Source of the DNA: Symbiodinium natans
Taxonomy: Eukaryota > Sar > Dinophyceae > Suessiales > Symbiodiniaceae
Assembly: GCA_905221605.1 (NCBI GenBank)
Contig: CAJNDS010002691.1
Coordinates: 130,001-194,000 of the forward strand
Direction: 5' to 3'
DNA: 64,000 bases
The notes beneath the pieces were generated by a model. The model was not told where the DNA came from. It did not search any database and saw only the letters and a program-made list of their open reading frames with translations. The translations under genes and the position numbers were made by a program. This document shows, one piece after another, positions 11,101 through 22,877 of this stretch (the first letter of the stretch is position 1; every line of letters begins with the position of its first letter).

Positions 11101-14100
11101 GTCTCACACTTGTAGATTGGCGAAATAATCTGATCCACGGAGCTAGGGAGGACACCAAACATGTGCCAAAGAAACTAAGGCTGGTTGTGCTCTGAGCAAA
11201 CAATGACAGCGCTGGCTCTCAGATGGCGGCCGTGCGATGTATGTATGAAGCTTCCAGAAAAGCTGCGTATATGATCTCAACCTTCAAGAATTGAATGGCT
11301 CCGGAGTGCTTCGGCAAAATCGGCTTCGCATGCTCACGCAACAGCAATTGCACCAATGCTACTAGATATGCTTACGTTCAGGATCACTTGCAGGTACACA
11401 CCGATGGCCAATCGATGCTTCCCCATGGTGGATAGTAGATAGCTTCGTTTGCACAGACACCACCATGGGCCAGTGGCCCTTCTGGACTGACCCCCGGCGC
11501 CTGTGAAGCAAGATGGTTTACACACACAAGTGCGACCAGGACACTTTCCAGCGCGCCTTGCTTAAACGTCAGCCAGAAAGCCTGAGAGCCAAAACAAGGG
11601 TCGCATTAGGGCCGGGCTTTCCCAACTGTTCTTAGAATCGCTGTACGAACCATTTGACTAGTTTCAAAGCACAAAGACTGCTCCTTACCTGACCAGCATC
11701 CAAAGGATCCCTGACACAGCCGCTAGACCACCTTCTGTACGAGTACAAGCAGAGACCAGGGAGCTCCATGCCCAAAAGCCCTGCGAAGCACCGAAAAAAA
11801 AAAAAAACCTAAAAATGTGCTGGGTCGCCTGGTCCTTCATCCTCTCCAGCACATCCAAGGTCCGCTTTCGATAGTAATCATCAATCCCTGGCAGGATCAT
11901 TGCGTGCCGCGTAGTGTTTTGTGTCTGGGGCTCAAGGAGCCGGGTCAAGAATATGGGTTCCGTCAGGTCACAAGCGTTAGCCTGAAACTTCTCGACTGTG
12001 GGCTGGCTAGACAAACAAATCGCTAGCCAACACGCAGCCTACGTCAAATGCAGACAATGATTCTATTCACACTCGCAATAACAGCAAACACAGCAGCTGC
12101 ATGAACATTAACAATGACTGACTACTTGGAAGGGAGCCGCTCGACAGCCGCGCTCGAAAAGCGGCTCTCTTCTCTTCTTCTTCTTCTTCTTCTTCTTCTT
12201 CTTCTTCTTCTTCTTCTTCTTCTTCTTCTTCTTCTGCTTCTTCTTCTGCAGGGCTTGAGAGAACGCCCGAGATCCAGTCCTTTCGTGCTCTCTACCGCTC
12301 TTTTCTCTCTCTCTTTGATCTGTGGCTGTGGGAAACGCTACCGATCAAGACTTCCTGGTCCCCAGAGCCTGCGAAAGCATTGCAACTCAGACTGGCATTA
12401 CTCACAGTTATAGAAGCGCGCACCCCTCTCAAACTGTCTTCAGGCACCAGTACATATACTGCTTGCCACTCAAACCCCGAGCCTATGTGTCCGTACATGG
12501 TCAAGTCCTCTTGGTCTGGGGCCTCCGAACGCGGGCACAGGAATGGGACGAGAAGGGCTATAAGCGGCGCCTAGGGCAGGGCTGTCAATCTCACAAGGAC
12601 TCCGAACTCGTCTACCGAGTTGTAGAGGACACGGAGCTCCATCTTGCGACCATCCAAAAACCAACATCCTCCAAAGAAACCGTAAATCCCACAAAGGACA
12701 GCTTTAGGGTGCGCAAACAAGGAAGGCCGCGTCGCCTCGTAGGGCTTATGCCCTATAGTCCAACTCTAGCATGCTTCGAATACTTGATTTTCAAGCGAAA
12801 AACCCTACACTCTCCCAAAATCCCGAAACAAAAAGCTAGAACTCCCGTGACCCAGGCACCAGGTTCCCGGAAGTCTGATCGGCGGAGTCCGGGTCCTTGT
12901 CCTCCTGCCTTCATGGCTTCGGGGCGGGAGGGGGGGGGGGAGGAGTGTCTTTTTGCATCTTCTTTTCGGGCGCTTGCAATTCGGGTTTTTGTGTATCTTC
13001 AAGGTGCGCCCTCTCTTAGGGCATTCATCGTCGGGCATCAGGGTCTTCGAAGCCGTGCTGGTCTTGAAGGCCTGTATTGCTTTCCCTGACAGCTTAATTC
13101 CCATCGGCTGGCATGTTCGACTCCGAACCCTCTAAACCCTGAACCCCGGAACCCGACAGCTCCCTTCCGCCCCGCTTGTTGCAAGAGACCAGCTCAGCCA
13201 TAAAAAGAGGGGGTCATACCGCTTCAGAGAAGGCACAGATCCAAGAAAAGCGTATGGAGGAGAACCTGAAGAGAACCTAAGAGAACACGGAGGGACTCGG
13301 ACCTCAAAGACCGGGCCATCAGCCGCTTCTGTCTGGCTCCAGTCGAATCATTCTTTGTATTAAGGTGTTGGAGGTCTGTAGTCCACCTCATCACTGCAGG
13401 AATGAGGGATGAGGGATGAGGGATGAGGGACAACAAGAAGAGTAACAAGAACGAACGCCTGTTCCGTCGGGGGCAACATCGCTGGCAGCAGCGTGGCTTC
13501 GGATCCGACCTGCCACAAGCCCATACTTCCCAGCATCTGCTCTTACATGGAAAAAGTCAACATGGGTGGGCCCTAAGCCCTACGGCTCCGCACCCTGAAC
13601 CTCATAACCCTAAACCCTAAGCGCATGAGAAGGGCATCCCCGGCACCTCCCCCAAAAAGTGGAACATCAGCTAGCGTATGCACTGTGGGCAGGATTTGGC
13701 TAGGATTGAGGCTGAATCTTTCATGTCCTAGTTGAAGCCTATTGATTCACTTGTTGAGCATGTAAAGGTTGTCAAGCTCGCCAGGGGTTTGAGGTGATTG
13801 CAGAGCATAATACACAAGTTCCAAGGAAATGCCCCAGGAATGGCGCAGGATCGGCTGCTCTTGATTCCGAAGTTTGAGCTCGTCCTTAGCTCCAACAAAA
13901 ACACCAGCCCCAATTTTGGCTTTCGTCCACTGCTCGACCGTGCAGTTTTCGGAACGAGAAGAAGACGGCTTGCGGGGAAGACTGTGGGCTCAAGTCACCC
14001 GAAATGGAGTCCGCGAAGGCTCGATCTTTCATTTGCGCCGACCCCAACTCTGAGAACTAAGCAGGTACGCCCCACCAGGGACTTCATGCAGGGACACTCT

Positions 14101-14264
14101 CTAGGACGCGGCATGGGGCCAGGCGAAGAGACATGGTTCAAAACCCCACTCCGAGGGTGGTTCAAAACCCTAAACTTCCAGCTCTCAGCCCCAGCGTCAT
14201 TGAAGCCGTTGTGGAGAGAGCTCGTCCCCATCTCCTCCATCGCTGAATTGAAGATGTTTGTCAC
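8140..14264 (-). CDS. Paralogue A: multi-exon gene of unrecognised family
   Basis: Eight blocks here recur in the same order in paralogue B (56025-63781), always open on the minus strand. In 5'-3' order they are: 14207-14264 (VTNIFNSAMEEMGTSSLHNG, 58 nt), 11829-11887 (IDDYYRKRTLDVLERMKDQ, 59 nt, AG|G acceptor, GC donor), 11537-11581 (AFWLTFKQGALESVL), 10457-10524 (FVLLFGTSGVLLSTFGQT), 9580-9645 (FHALSTRLDAANAGERDM), 9092-9124 (DLRLARLECHG), 8418-8450 (RLVLTTEGAPW) and 8140-8196 (VNVALTSAATAGVRQSLAK). Other likely exons are 13751-13884 (134 nt, AAG acceptor, GTGAAT donor, ending GELDNLYMLNK) and a reading near 12600-12690 (CWFLDGRKMELRVLYNSVDE). Block 14207-14264 is uninterrupted here but split by an intron in B. 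The N-terminus may be the exon at 15369-15503. The true 3' end is unknown. Function is not inferable from sequence alone. Confidence 0.6.
9715..9930. repeat. Purine minisatellite, AGAGACGG units
   Basis: About 200 bp almost purely purine on the plus strand. The core, 9785-9882, is about 11 copies of the octamer AGAGACGG, flanked by GGGGAGAGG-type tracts. It lies in an intron of paralogue A. Long Arg/Glu and Ser/Leu frames across it are artefacts. Confidence 0.95.
12174..12246. repeat. CTT microsatellite
   Basis: About 24 CTT triplets with one CTG interruption, probably intronic in paralogue A. It produces a poly-Leu frame on the plus strand. Confidence 0.95.
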
Positions 14265-14486
14265 CTCGGGGATGGGGGTCCAGTCCTGCTTAGGGAGTTT
14301 GGGGCTTGGGGATGTGGGCTGGGTCTTGAATCATGAAGGTTATCAAAAGAGCGGCGGGATTGGGGGCGAAGCCTCCCCCTGGCGAGTGTGGAAAGGTGGT
14401 TTGGAAGGAACGCCTACTGATGGTTCCATGTTCTTTGAAGCAAGATTTGCATGGCTCAAAGGAGATAAGGGGGTTGGGGGACGCAG

Positions 14487-14695
14487 CCGCGAAGCCCAAA
14501 AAGCCAAGAAGCCAGACCAGAGAATCAAGAAGCAGGCCGCCAAGCAAGAGACAGCAAAAGCCAAGAAGCCAAGAAGAATCGGGAACCAGGAAGCCATCAA
14601 AGCCGTAAACACCAAGACGCCAAGAAGCCAAGAAGCCTAGAAGCCAAGAAGCCCAGAAACCGAAGGGCCGAGCAAGCCAAGAAGCCAAGAGGCAA
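14487..14695. repeat. Degenerate AGCCAAGAAG tandem repeat
   Basis: Imperfect array of 10-13 nt units around AAGCCAAGAAGCC. It accounts for the Lys/Ala-rich end of a 280-codon plus frame and the Leu/Gly/Phe-rich minus frames. It lies just upstream of the first conserved block of paralogue A. Confidence 0.8.
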
Positions 14696-14724
14696 ATCCT
14701 ACGGCTGCTTATTGAACCTTTTCG

Positions 14725-14905
14725 TCGAGGGTTTGAGGTTTACTTCTCCCTGGAAGACATCTCGGGGTAGAGCGATTCTGATATACTTATGATTCTCATG
14801 GCGCCCTCTTGCAAGAGACCTGAGTTCTGGCTCAGCGCCCGACGTTGTCGCGGAACAGTTTGCGCGTCTCGTCCTGGCCCCCAGCGCATGAGAGGGGATC
14901 TTCTC
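14725..14905 (-). CDS. Possible exon upstream of paralogue A
   Basis: A minus frame reads SHALGARTRRANCSATTSG and ends LPRDVFQG. A second minus frame over part of the stretch starts after CCAG and reads DETRKLFRDNVGR before a stop. Both look coding-like, and I cannot decide between them or place a firm donor. The stretch lies between the candidate first exon (15369-15503) and the first conserved block of paralogue A. Confidence 0.25.
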
Positions 14906-15368
14906 AACCATTTGAGAGATTTGTGCCGACCCATGAGATTGGGAACTCATTTTTCCGGTTTAATGACTTGGGCTTTCTTGCAGGCCTCACGTGCTATAAA
15001 CCAACGCGCCGATCCTCTGTTCGCGCACAGACATGTTGACTTTCTGCATCGTTCGATGCGTCGCGGAGAGTCACATCTGCAGTCAACCTCGGTCTTTCTT
15101 CGAATCACAGAAGTCGTCTGGCGAGCATCCAATGCAACAAGCCCTGTTTTTTCTGTACACCGCAAGCGCACGGAGAACGCTTGTCAATCCGGGCACCCGC
15201 AACAATCTGCGGGCGCAACAAAGATCTATATGCGCATTGCGAGGGCTGCTACGGCCCAAAAGGTTGACTCGCCGGAGTTGTCTCTTCACATGGAAAAAAA
15301 GAGACTACAGAGTCCAAGGAATTGGAGGATACTGTGCAACGTCCCTGTGTGATCCTGTGTGCACTGCC

Positions 15369-15503
15369 CTGGTCAGAGTCGTCGTCGGAGACCACAAGAG
15401 GCTCATCAGGCACAAGGTTCACTTGCCTCTCGTAGGCAGCCAAAGCTCGTAGCTGCCGAGGTAACCACTGTGAGTCGGCAGCTTGAGGACCCCAAAGTTC
15501 CAT
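15369..15503 (-). CDS. Candidate first exon (45 codons), perhaps of paralogue A
   Basis: ATG at 15503 lies two bases after a pyrimidine-rich tract ending TCTTCTTCCAG. That layout suits a spliced-leader acceptor immediately before a start codon. The exon reads MELWGPQAADSQWLPRQLRA, then AAYERQVNL, and ends acidic (VVSDDDSDQ). A GC donor (GCAGTG) follows at about 15367. It lies 1.1 kb upstream of the first conserved block of paralogue A and could be its 5' end; the equivalent in paralogue B would be beyond the window. Linkage is inference. Confidence 0.5.
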
Positions 15504-15825
15504 GGCTGGAAGAAGAGACCAAGAAGAGAAAGCAAGCAGAGTACACAGTGTCTGTGGAGGAATGAAATGTGACAAGTGGTCAAATTGAGGAAACATCGCT
15601 GGTGCCGATGATTTCGTGTGGGTGGCATGAGCAGAAGCACTATTTCTATCGCAAAAAACGAGTCCCGGGAAGCCACTGAACCTCCTGAAGCGCGCGCGCG
15701 AACAGGGTATCGTTCCCATAAACCAATAAACGAGGCCCCAGCCCGAAAAAGTTCCGGTCTTATGGGGCTCGGGCCAAACTCTGAGGCTCATGACAAAGAA
15801 TTCAGGGTTTAGTGAAGATTGGTTG

Positions 15826-15966
15826 GAGGGTTAGGGTTTTGGATTTTGGGTTTTGGGTTTTGGGTTTTGGGTTTTGGGTTTTGGGTTTTGGGTTTTGGGT
15901 TTTGGGTTTTGGGTCTAGGGTCTAGGGTCTAGGGTCTAGGGTTTAGGGTTTAGGGTTTAGGGTTTC
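15826..15966. repeat. Ordered telomere-variant array
   Basis: A phased heptamer array in three blocks: about ten TTTTGGG, then four TCTAGGG, then three to four TTTAGGG. Positions 15967-17417 hold only short CCCTAAA/TTTAGGG pieces (about 16290-16360 and 16505-16520) and no exon that I can support. Confidence 0.95.
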
Positions 15967-17149
15967 GTTTTCCTGGCAACCCCGTCGCCCCTCTTGGCCT
16001 GCTTCCGTTCGCGCGTGAACGCCTGCCAGAAGATAAATCAAGAAAAGCGCGAAGATGGCAGCAAATGACTCGGCAAAATTTCAAATGCAAGTACAAGTGA
16101 GGCACATGGGCGCAGGGTCTGCAGTGGCCGATCTCAGGAATCTTAGACTCTGGAGTTCCAGCGCAGAAAGGGCCCCTAGATCTCCTCAGCCAGCGCCAAG
16201 CATTGGTGTTTAGATCATCTTAGTTCCAGCCACGGTGCAGTTTGGTTAAGATGGATGGCAGGGCCCTTTTTGGTGCTCAGGTCTCTAGCAACCCCAAACC
16301 CTAAGCAACCCTAAACCCCGCTGCAACTGTAAACAGGAAACCCTAAACCCGAAACCCTAAACGTTAATCCCTCAACCTTGTTTCAAAACTCCTATGTTCA
16401 CGCCCTGAGTCGCCTGTTCCTCCGACTTTCTTTCGCCCTCTTCGGCGTGGAGGTCACCTCGGGGTTGGTTTGGGGGTGCCTTCTTTTTTCGTGGTGTAAA
16501 AGTTCGGGTTTAGGGTTGAGGGTCCATGGTGCTTTGGGGCCCAGTAACCCAAAACAACGCCCAAAATGGGGTTGTGGAGGGGCTTGGTGCAGAGCCGCGC
16601 CAAGGTAAGGTTCCCCGAAGGTTGACATTTCCGGAGCCTCATCCCCCACTGCCAGGGGTGAGGATATGACACCCTTGAATCTTCTTCGCCGCGAAAGCCC
16701 GAAGCCAGACAAAGAAAAAAACTCCGAGCTCGTGCTGTTGGTCTCTCAGTGCCGCAAGAGCACCTGGATTTCCTTAGAGCACGTCGTTGATTGTTCTCAG
16801 GTTTGCGGTTCTAGGGCTTTGAAGCTGTAGCATGTGCTGGTGCCGTGCTCACAGTCCACGATGAGACGCGCAGGACTTACCCTGACATTCCAGCCTGGGC
16901 ACTTTAAGTGACGGTGGCTTTGCCGGTTGGTCGTCTGGCTTTTAGGGATTTTCAGGGGGTCTAGCCCCGGCTACAAGATTCCTCCTCTTGGCCAAGGTGC
17001 TGCTTCCTCCGACCACCGTGTAGTCCTCGGCCGTGCAACAACACGAAACCCCATTGCAAATCACGTGGAATAGAAGCTCTCAACCCCACCACCCTGAACA
17101 CTCCAAAAACCGAACCCAGTCCACCATTTGGGGGCTTACGAAAATGGCC

Positions 17150-17405
17150 AGGGCCCCGAATATAGTAGGATTCCCTTCTAATCAGGACCCCAGTAAGGTA
17201 CTCCTAATTTCGGAAACCCCGATTTGATGATTGACCTTCGGCATCCTTCTCCAAGCAGATGCAATTCAGCGTGCACAACCACATTCTGTTGTGGGGTTTC
17301 GATAAGAAGGGACCCCTAAAATAAACCCCCAAATGATATAGGACCCCTTGCAATAAGGATCCCCCAATAGGATACCCCTACTATCGTAGACACCCCCCCC
17401 GCCCC
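17150..17405. repeat. Dispersed TAAGGACCC-type degenerate repeats
   Basis: A cluster of variants of (A)ATAAGGA(C/T)CCC and AATAGGATACCCCTA. Related strings occur at about 8735-8765, 35705-35725, 42835-42905 and 48245-48305. Unit spacing is irregular, and no terminal repeat is clear. Confidence 0.5.
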
Positions 17406-17417
17406 AAAAAAAAGGCC

Positions 17418-17491
17418 CTGGTCGCAGGGAAGCATCGCTGACACGCGTGCGGAATTTCCAGATCTCAGCCTCGCAGAGCACGTGGAGCACC
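17418..17491 (-). CDS. Exon of unrecognised gene, 74 nt
   Basis: Acceptor TTGAAG|G and a GC-type donor after CCAG. The frame reads VLHVLCEAEIWKFRTRVSD then ASLRP. The other two frames are less protein-like. Family not recognised. Confidence 0.45.
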
Positions 17492-17708
17492 CTTCAAAAC
17501 ATCTGAAAGTCTAGGCCCCCTAGGCTTAGCAAGTTAGGCTTCGTCAACTCTGGAGACTCCATATACTGTAGGGTCAAGTATGCAAGCTTTTTTGATGGAA
17601 GCCCCGTTTCGAACTGATTGAGCCGTAGGGGTTTAAGGGGGCGGTCTGGGCTTCACGGGAATCACTCCAACAAAAATGAAGTTCTTGCATGCTGTTGAAA
17701 AATGCCTA

Positions 17709-17921
17709 CTAGAATAGCTGATTCCTGAAAATATGCCGTCGCCCTTTTTTGAACAATGCTTGTGCTCTACGAGCTGGAGAGTTCCGATCATTAAAACATA
17801 TTAAAACACCGTTTGCCAGAATGTTCGTGTGCACAACAAATTGAACAGAACCCAATGTGAAGCAGGGTTTTGTTAGTGGCCTGTACACCCCGCACATACA
17901 CTCATCAAGATTTAGCAGCAA
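17709..17921 (-). CDS. Possible terminal exon, 70 codons
   Basis: The minus frame is open and plausible in composition (CGVYRPLTKPCFTLG, then FVVHTNILANGVLICF, ending KKGRRHIFRNQLF and a stop). No firm acceptor was chosen. Possible 3' exon of the gene with the exon at 18492-18860, or a chance frame. Confidence 0.25.
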   Translation of the reverse strand: MLLNLDECMCGVYRPLTKPCFTLGSVQFVVHTNILANGVLICFNDRNSPARRAQALFKKGRRHIFRNQLF

Positions 17922-18002
17922 TTAAACCCTAAAAACCTCAACTCCTAAAACCTGTTGAGACTTTAAACCCTAAACCGCACACCGCAATCCCCAACCCCTT
18001 GG

Positions 18003-18102
18003 AGGTTCATGGGCAATGATCATCTGGGCTATAAGCAGGGAACTTGTGGTGATAACCCTATTTAGGGCACTTGTAACCCTACTTAGAAGTAACCATGAAC
18101 CT
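18003..18102. mobile_element. Short inverted-repeat element (MITE-like), copy 1
   Basis: About 100 bp with ends AGGTTCATGG and CCATGAACCT facing each other. Inner sequence includes TTGTAACCCTACTT. The right half matches the right half of 28614-28712. No coding capacity. Confidence 0.45.
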
Positions 18103-18491
18103 TCAAGTACATTGAAACCCCGAAAAGCCCACAGAACCCAAGGCCTCCAGGTGTGCTGCTGCCGACTGCGCCTTGCTCCAGCGGAGCCTCGGTAAGATGA
18201 AGCGGTACAGTAGTTTAAGGGGGTTCGGGATTTGGGGGCTTTCAGGGTTGAGTGAAGGGGCGCGAGGGGGTTTTTGGGGGTCAGAGCCGGAGCCCTACTT
18301 TGCCAGAGCTTTGGGCGTTCGGGGGGGATTTGCGAAAGCAGTCCTTGTGCGTTTAGGGGGTTTGGCGTTGAGGACTTCCCGCGAAGGCGGGGGAGGAGGG
18401 TCCGCAAGACCCACTCACCTGCTTTGCAGATCAGGCACGTGAAGCGGAACCGAGCAACCAGTCCTGTTTAGGGTTTGGATTCATCGTACAC

Positions 18492-18860
18492 CTAAGGGCC
18501 TTCCTTGACAAAGACGACACAGCTTCTTTGCGAGTCGAGGAAGGTACTGAGGGAATCGCAAGACGTCAGTGGCTTGACAGAACCGAAATGATTTAACAAT
18601 TTTCGGGACTTGACAAGGAAGCCAGTCATGAACAGCACTCGGCTGCCGATGCCCCGCATGTGGGATCTGGGTACCAGTAGCACAGGCACAGCTCCTAGAC
18701 TAAAAAGCCTTGCTTTTGGATTGAGGGACTTGCTTCCTTACTTCGGGTCGAAGGCTTGTTTTAGTGTGTTCAGCTCAGCCCCCTTGCGAAGCTCCTGAGA
18801 TGAAGGTGCTCAGGGCTGACACGGCCGGGAGGCCCCAGCCGAGGATGCCCACAGGGAGCC
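18492..18860 (-). CDS. Membrane-protein-like 3' exons
   Basis: A frame from about 18689 to a stop at 18492 reads VPRSHMRGIGSRVLFMTGFL, VKSRKLLNHFGSVKPLTS, and ends DSQRSCVVFVKEGP. A reading at about 18770-18850 is hydrophobic (LPVGILGWGLPAVSALSTF) and may be an upstream exon with a membrane segment. Splice sites between them are not settled. Family not recognised. Confidence 0.35.
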
Positions 18861-19483
18861 AAGGCCTCGGCTACCGCCTTGTGTGTTCCTACTCTCGTCG
18901 CATGTTCACTGTCAAAGGTGCCTCTACGTAAACATGGCGAACGGGACCTATGGGGTGTGGGACTGCCTTTGCTCTTGGGGTTTAGGCTTTCAGGGGGAAA
19001 AGCTCTGGGCGATTCGGATTGCTGCAGCCCCAATGCTTCACTTCATGCCGTGGCAACACGCATGTCCGATTTGTTGACTCCGAGGTGCAGCTTGGGCGAT
19101 TCGGGTGGCTGCTTGGTGCAAAAAAAGAGAGAGCCCGAGAGTTCCAGGCAAGAAACCACGCTTCTTGAGTTTCTTGTTGAAGGGGCCTCACGGTTGTCTT
19201 TGCTCTTGGCCGGCTGTTCAAGGAGAAGACTGGCAAACAGCAAAATGCCTCATCTCACGGCGGATGCTTTGCAGAGTGCTTGGCTTGGGCTTCGCGTTTC
19301 TCTGTGCTGCGGAGCGCTGCGCCCACAGTTCTTGATTTCTGAGACAGGGCTAGGGCGCAAGGTGGGCATCATGGAACCTTTCCCCCTGCTGTGTTACGGG
19401 TGCGCGCAGTCTCGTGTGCAGCGGCTGGCTGAATGCCATGTTGAAACCTTGGGGCTGAGGTTGTAGAGACTTGGGTAGCTTTA

Positions 19484-19535
19484 CGGTTTAGGGTTTAGGG
19501 TTAACCCTCATCTGAATCTAAACTCTAAACCCTAA
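19484..19535. repeat. Telomere-like TTTAGGG / CCCTAAA pair
   Basis: TTTAGGG heptamers followed within 10-20 nt by CTCTAAACCCTAAAC, so the two orientations face each other. Positions 18880-19460 are open on the plus strand for 195 codons, but the reading is not convincing as protein. Confidence 0.6.
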
Positions 19536-19904
19536 ACTTTGGCTGTATTCGGGGCAAGGGGGCTTCCAGATGCCAAGTCGCATGTTGCTCACGGTACCTT
19601 TCGAGAGCCGGCGACAAAAACACAAAAGCGCCCCGATGGCTGCATACTCTAGGGCCCTACTCCATCCTGAGTCAGAACCCCGAAGCCTTGCACTTTGGCA
19701 ACGCAAAACAAACCCTACTGCAGAAAGCACGTGAACCCTAAAGGGGCCTCAAAGTCTGATGTTCATGAACCAGTGCCCGAGGCCGAGGAATACAAAAGAG
19801 GCACGACAACAAAAATGTTTGGGTTTAAAGGCTTTTTGTTTGCGAAGGGGTTTGTGAAAGGGAACCTGACCCCACAAAGCAGGAGACTATGGGCCCACTT
19901 CTGA

Positions 19905-20420
19905 GTCCTAGTGCCCCCCAGAGGCGGGCGTATGGCTTTGGAGGTTTAGGGCTCTGATGTCTTCGGCAGGACCCATCAGACCCCTGAAAAAGCCGTTGAG
20001 CATAAGGAGTAAGCTCGCCATGGAGAAAGACCATGCTTTGAGAGGTGGGTCGAGATACTGGAACGAACATCAGGGGGTTTCGGTGGTTTATGGCCCATGC
20101 TTTTTGATACCTGTGCCTCCACGCTGCCTCTGAGGCCTCCCGCCTACGAAAGCAGTTGCTGAGCGCTACCTTTCTTAGGGGCAATACACGGCACAGAAGT
20201 TACAGGGCCTTCTAGGGCCTTACACGACTTCTGTGGGGATTCTTTGGTTCTGCCGGTCAAGAACGAATAGAGCTTTCCATTTCCGGGGGTTCAAAACTGA
20301 GCCACCGCCTTTCTCGGCCAGTGCCAAGAGGAGCGACACCAGGTTCAGCAGCGCGAGCCTAAAGAGGCACTTGTTGTTCCGACTAGAAATGACCCGTCTG
20401 ATACACCTGAAGAATACCGA
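19905..20420 (-). CDS. Membrane-protein-like exons, unrecognised gene
   Basis: At about 20300-20400 one minus frame reads RVISSRNNKCLFR followed by the hydrophobic run LALLNLVSLLLALAEKG. At about 19950-20060 one frame reads SMASLLLMLNGFFRGLMGPA and another LMFVPVSRPTSQSMVFLHG, so the frame is ambiguous. If the hydrophobic frames are right, the product has at least two membrane segments. Family not recognised. Confidence 0.35.
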
Positions 20421-20499
20421 ACATTATCTCTCTCCCGCCCCAAAGAAGGACAAGTGGCATATGCGCCCTTACCCCACACGTATCCCACTGAAATCGGAA

Positions 20500-20503
<4 letters not shown>

Positions 20504-20530
<27 letters not shown>

Positions 20531-20531
20531 T
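20504..20531. repeat. CA microsatellite
   Basis: About 14 CA dinucleotides. Confidence 0.95.
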
Positions 20532-20964
20532 CAGTCATGTGCCTGAAAGTGCAGTGGCCCCCTACGGCACATGAGCCCCTGCCACGTTGGCAGAATTTCG
20601 TTGCCTTGAGAATAAGGTAAGTGCCTCAGTGCATGTACCAGTGGGGCACTGTAGGTTGCAGAACCTCTCGTGTAGATACCCTCAGCTTGCGCCAACCCAC
20701 AGAACCCTAATTCTTCAGTGGCAGTCTTTGCCTGAAAACCCCCGAGACCCCCAGCAGAACTAAAACAGGCTCGGCAGCAAGTAGACCATGGTCAGTGCCC
20801 AGCGCTGTTCCTAGGATCGGGAGACAGGGTCACCGGGGTCACCTTGTCAGTCAAAAGCCGGCAATTGTCACTTTAGCCACTACTGTTTGGCCACTGCCAG
20901 CTGCTAGGAAGCTCTTTGCACGTGTAGAGACTCAACACCATGGCCAAGGAAGAGAAAAAGTACA

Positions 20965-20982
20965 CCCCCCCCCCCCCCCCCG
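20965..20982. repeat. C homopolymer
   Basis: Uninterrupted run of about 17 C. From 20540 to 21977 I see no supported exon; the stretch also holds telomere-like tracts. Confidence 0.9.
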
Positions 20983-21426
20983 AAAGTTGACGGATTCAGT
21001 TCGGGGTTTCTTTTCATATGATTCTCTTGTTGCAGAGTGCCTGTCACCCTGCCAGGGATGAAGGCAAACCCCGTAGACCTAAGGCCTCACAGTGCTCCCC
21101 AAAACCCCAAACAAACCCAAACCCAAAGCAGCAAAGCACTAAAAGCCGAAGGCTCCACTTTGGCAGCTCCAACCAGCCTAAGGATTTGCAGCATTCGATC
21201 CCCAAGGCTCTTCCCAGGGTTTTGGTTCTTAGGGTTCAGGGTTTTGCGTTTTGGGTGCGGTGGGGAGGGGAGGGGGGGGTGGAGTTAAGACAGTCGGAGG
21301 GAGAGTTCGCACAACCTGCAACTCCCCAGCTCCTCACAAATGGTCCTGGAATCTGGAAGCTTCCCCCTAAGCCCTGAAGCGCCCAAAACCTCCTAAACTG
21401 TGTGCCGACTTGGTACCCGTGTGGGG

Positions 21427-21484
21427 GCTTTTAGGGTTTAGGGTTTGGGGTTGAGGGTTTAATGTTAGGGTTTAGGGTTTAGGG
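21427..21484. repeat. Interstitial telomere-like tract
   Basis: TTTAGGG heptamers with degenerate members. An opposite-orientation CCCTAAACCCTA tract lies at about 21671-21690. Confidence 0.85.
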
Positions 21485-21977
21485 GCTGTGCCTTTCTCTT
21501 GTCACAGGGCTGTGGGTTGAGGGTTCAGGATTATGAATATACGGATTGCAGAGCTTCGGGATTTGGGGTTTACAGGAAAGTAGGTGAGTTGAATCCCCGG
21601 AACAATCCTTAACCTTGAGAGAGCCAGCCTGCATCGTACCTGTCTGCTAGATTCACGCGCCCGCTGCCGCCCTAAACCCTAAACCCTATAAACCATAAAC
21701 CCTCAAGTCAGGCCTTGAATCCAAAGTGCATCTAAGGCGGTCTCTCCCCCATCCCGAACCCTAAATCCCAAACCCATTAAGGAGATGTGGGCTTGGACCA
21801 GGGTCAGTTAAAGCATCGGGGGTTTCGATGGATTTGAGAAGAAGTGGCGATCTCGGAAGACTGAAGCATCACATGAATCACATGAATCATGCACCCTTGA
21901 GCTCCCGACGGCTGTGACACGTATGCCCTGCCACCCAAAGGAAAGCCAAACCCTCGAAAGTTTCAGAATCCTCAGAC

Positions 21978-22092
21978 CCCTGAAATAGCTGCTCGAGTGG
22001 CTGCAGCCTCAGCTTGCTGGCGGCTTTCACGGCTTCCACGTCGGCGAAGTCCGAGGTGTCATTGCCTGAGCTTGATGAGCTTGAGGCTGATG
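21978..22092 (-). CDS. Exon with Ser-rich then helical segment, 115 nt
   Basis: Acceptor CCCCACAG and donor GTCTGAGG. The frame reads a Ser-rich acidic linker (ASSSSSSGNDTSDFADVEA) then VKAASKLRLQPLEQLFQG, which looks amphipathic. The other frames lack this quality. It may share a gene with the exon at 22878-22935, which would be upstream. Family not recognised. Confidence 0.55.
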
Positions 22093-22877
22093 CTGTGGGG
22101 CGGTGTGCTTCTGTGCTTCGGATTTGGCTATTGGGGTGTTTTGGGGGCTTAGCAACTTAGGCGGCTTGGGCTTGAGGAGGCTAAGGCTGCTAAGGGTTTA
22201 GAGGCATGGCTTGGTTCAAGGAATGTAGAATCCTGAGCGCCGGACTGGCCAAGATGACGAAGTTGCTCAGGCACATCGACCTTCGTGCAAGTTTAGGAGT
22301 TTACAGGGCGCTTGAAGGGTTTGGGTTTAGGGTTTTGAGCAGTTGTGTTCAGGGCGTAGGCGTGAGTATCGAAAGGTTGGGGGCTCTCGTAACGTGAGCA
22401 CACATAGGATGTGGGTTTCCCTTGAGGGTGTGAGAGTTTTGTGATTCTTGCTTCATCGGCGAGACCTGTTTTGCATGAAGGCAAGACACAGCTTGTCCTC
22501 GGTGTGCCCCCCAGAGCACTCACGAGGATTCAGTGGGTCCATGACCACGCCTGGGCGGAGGATCTCAAACCTAAACATCCTGAACTCCCTCAACCCTGTT
22601 CCTGAAACTCCGATGTGCACCGTTGCACCGAATCCTCTCCACACACGGTTGGGCATTTTGGGGGATTGCGCAGACGGCAATCGCTAGGAAGAGGGATTCG
22701 GAAAAGAGGATGCACCTCGGAGGACCTCTGCCTCGAAGCACACTAACGAACCGCCAAGAGACCCCGCCCAAGTCTTAACATCTTACTCACAAACCAGGGA
22801 CCCTAAATGTTGAACCCAGTGAGTCCCCTCAAAACCGTCAACTCCAGGCAGGTCTCAGAGCTTTGTGATCTGCAGAC

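Noticed and set aside
12322-13089. 255-codon plus-strand ORF
   Set aside because: Composition is not protein-like over long stretches, and minus-strand exon readings with splice sites lie opposite. Treated as a shadow.
13798-14640. 280-codon plus-strand ORF, the longest in the window
   Set aside because: Its second half is a degenerate AGCCAAGAAG tandem repeat. Its first half overlaps well-supported minus exons of paralogue A (13751-13884 and 14207-14264).
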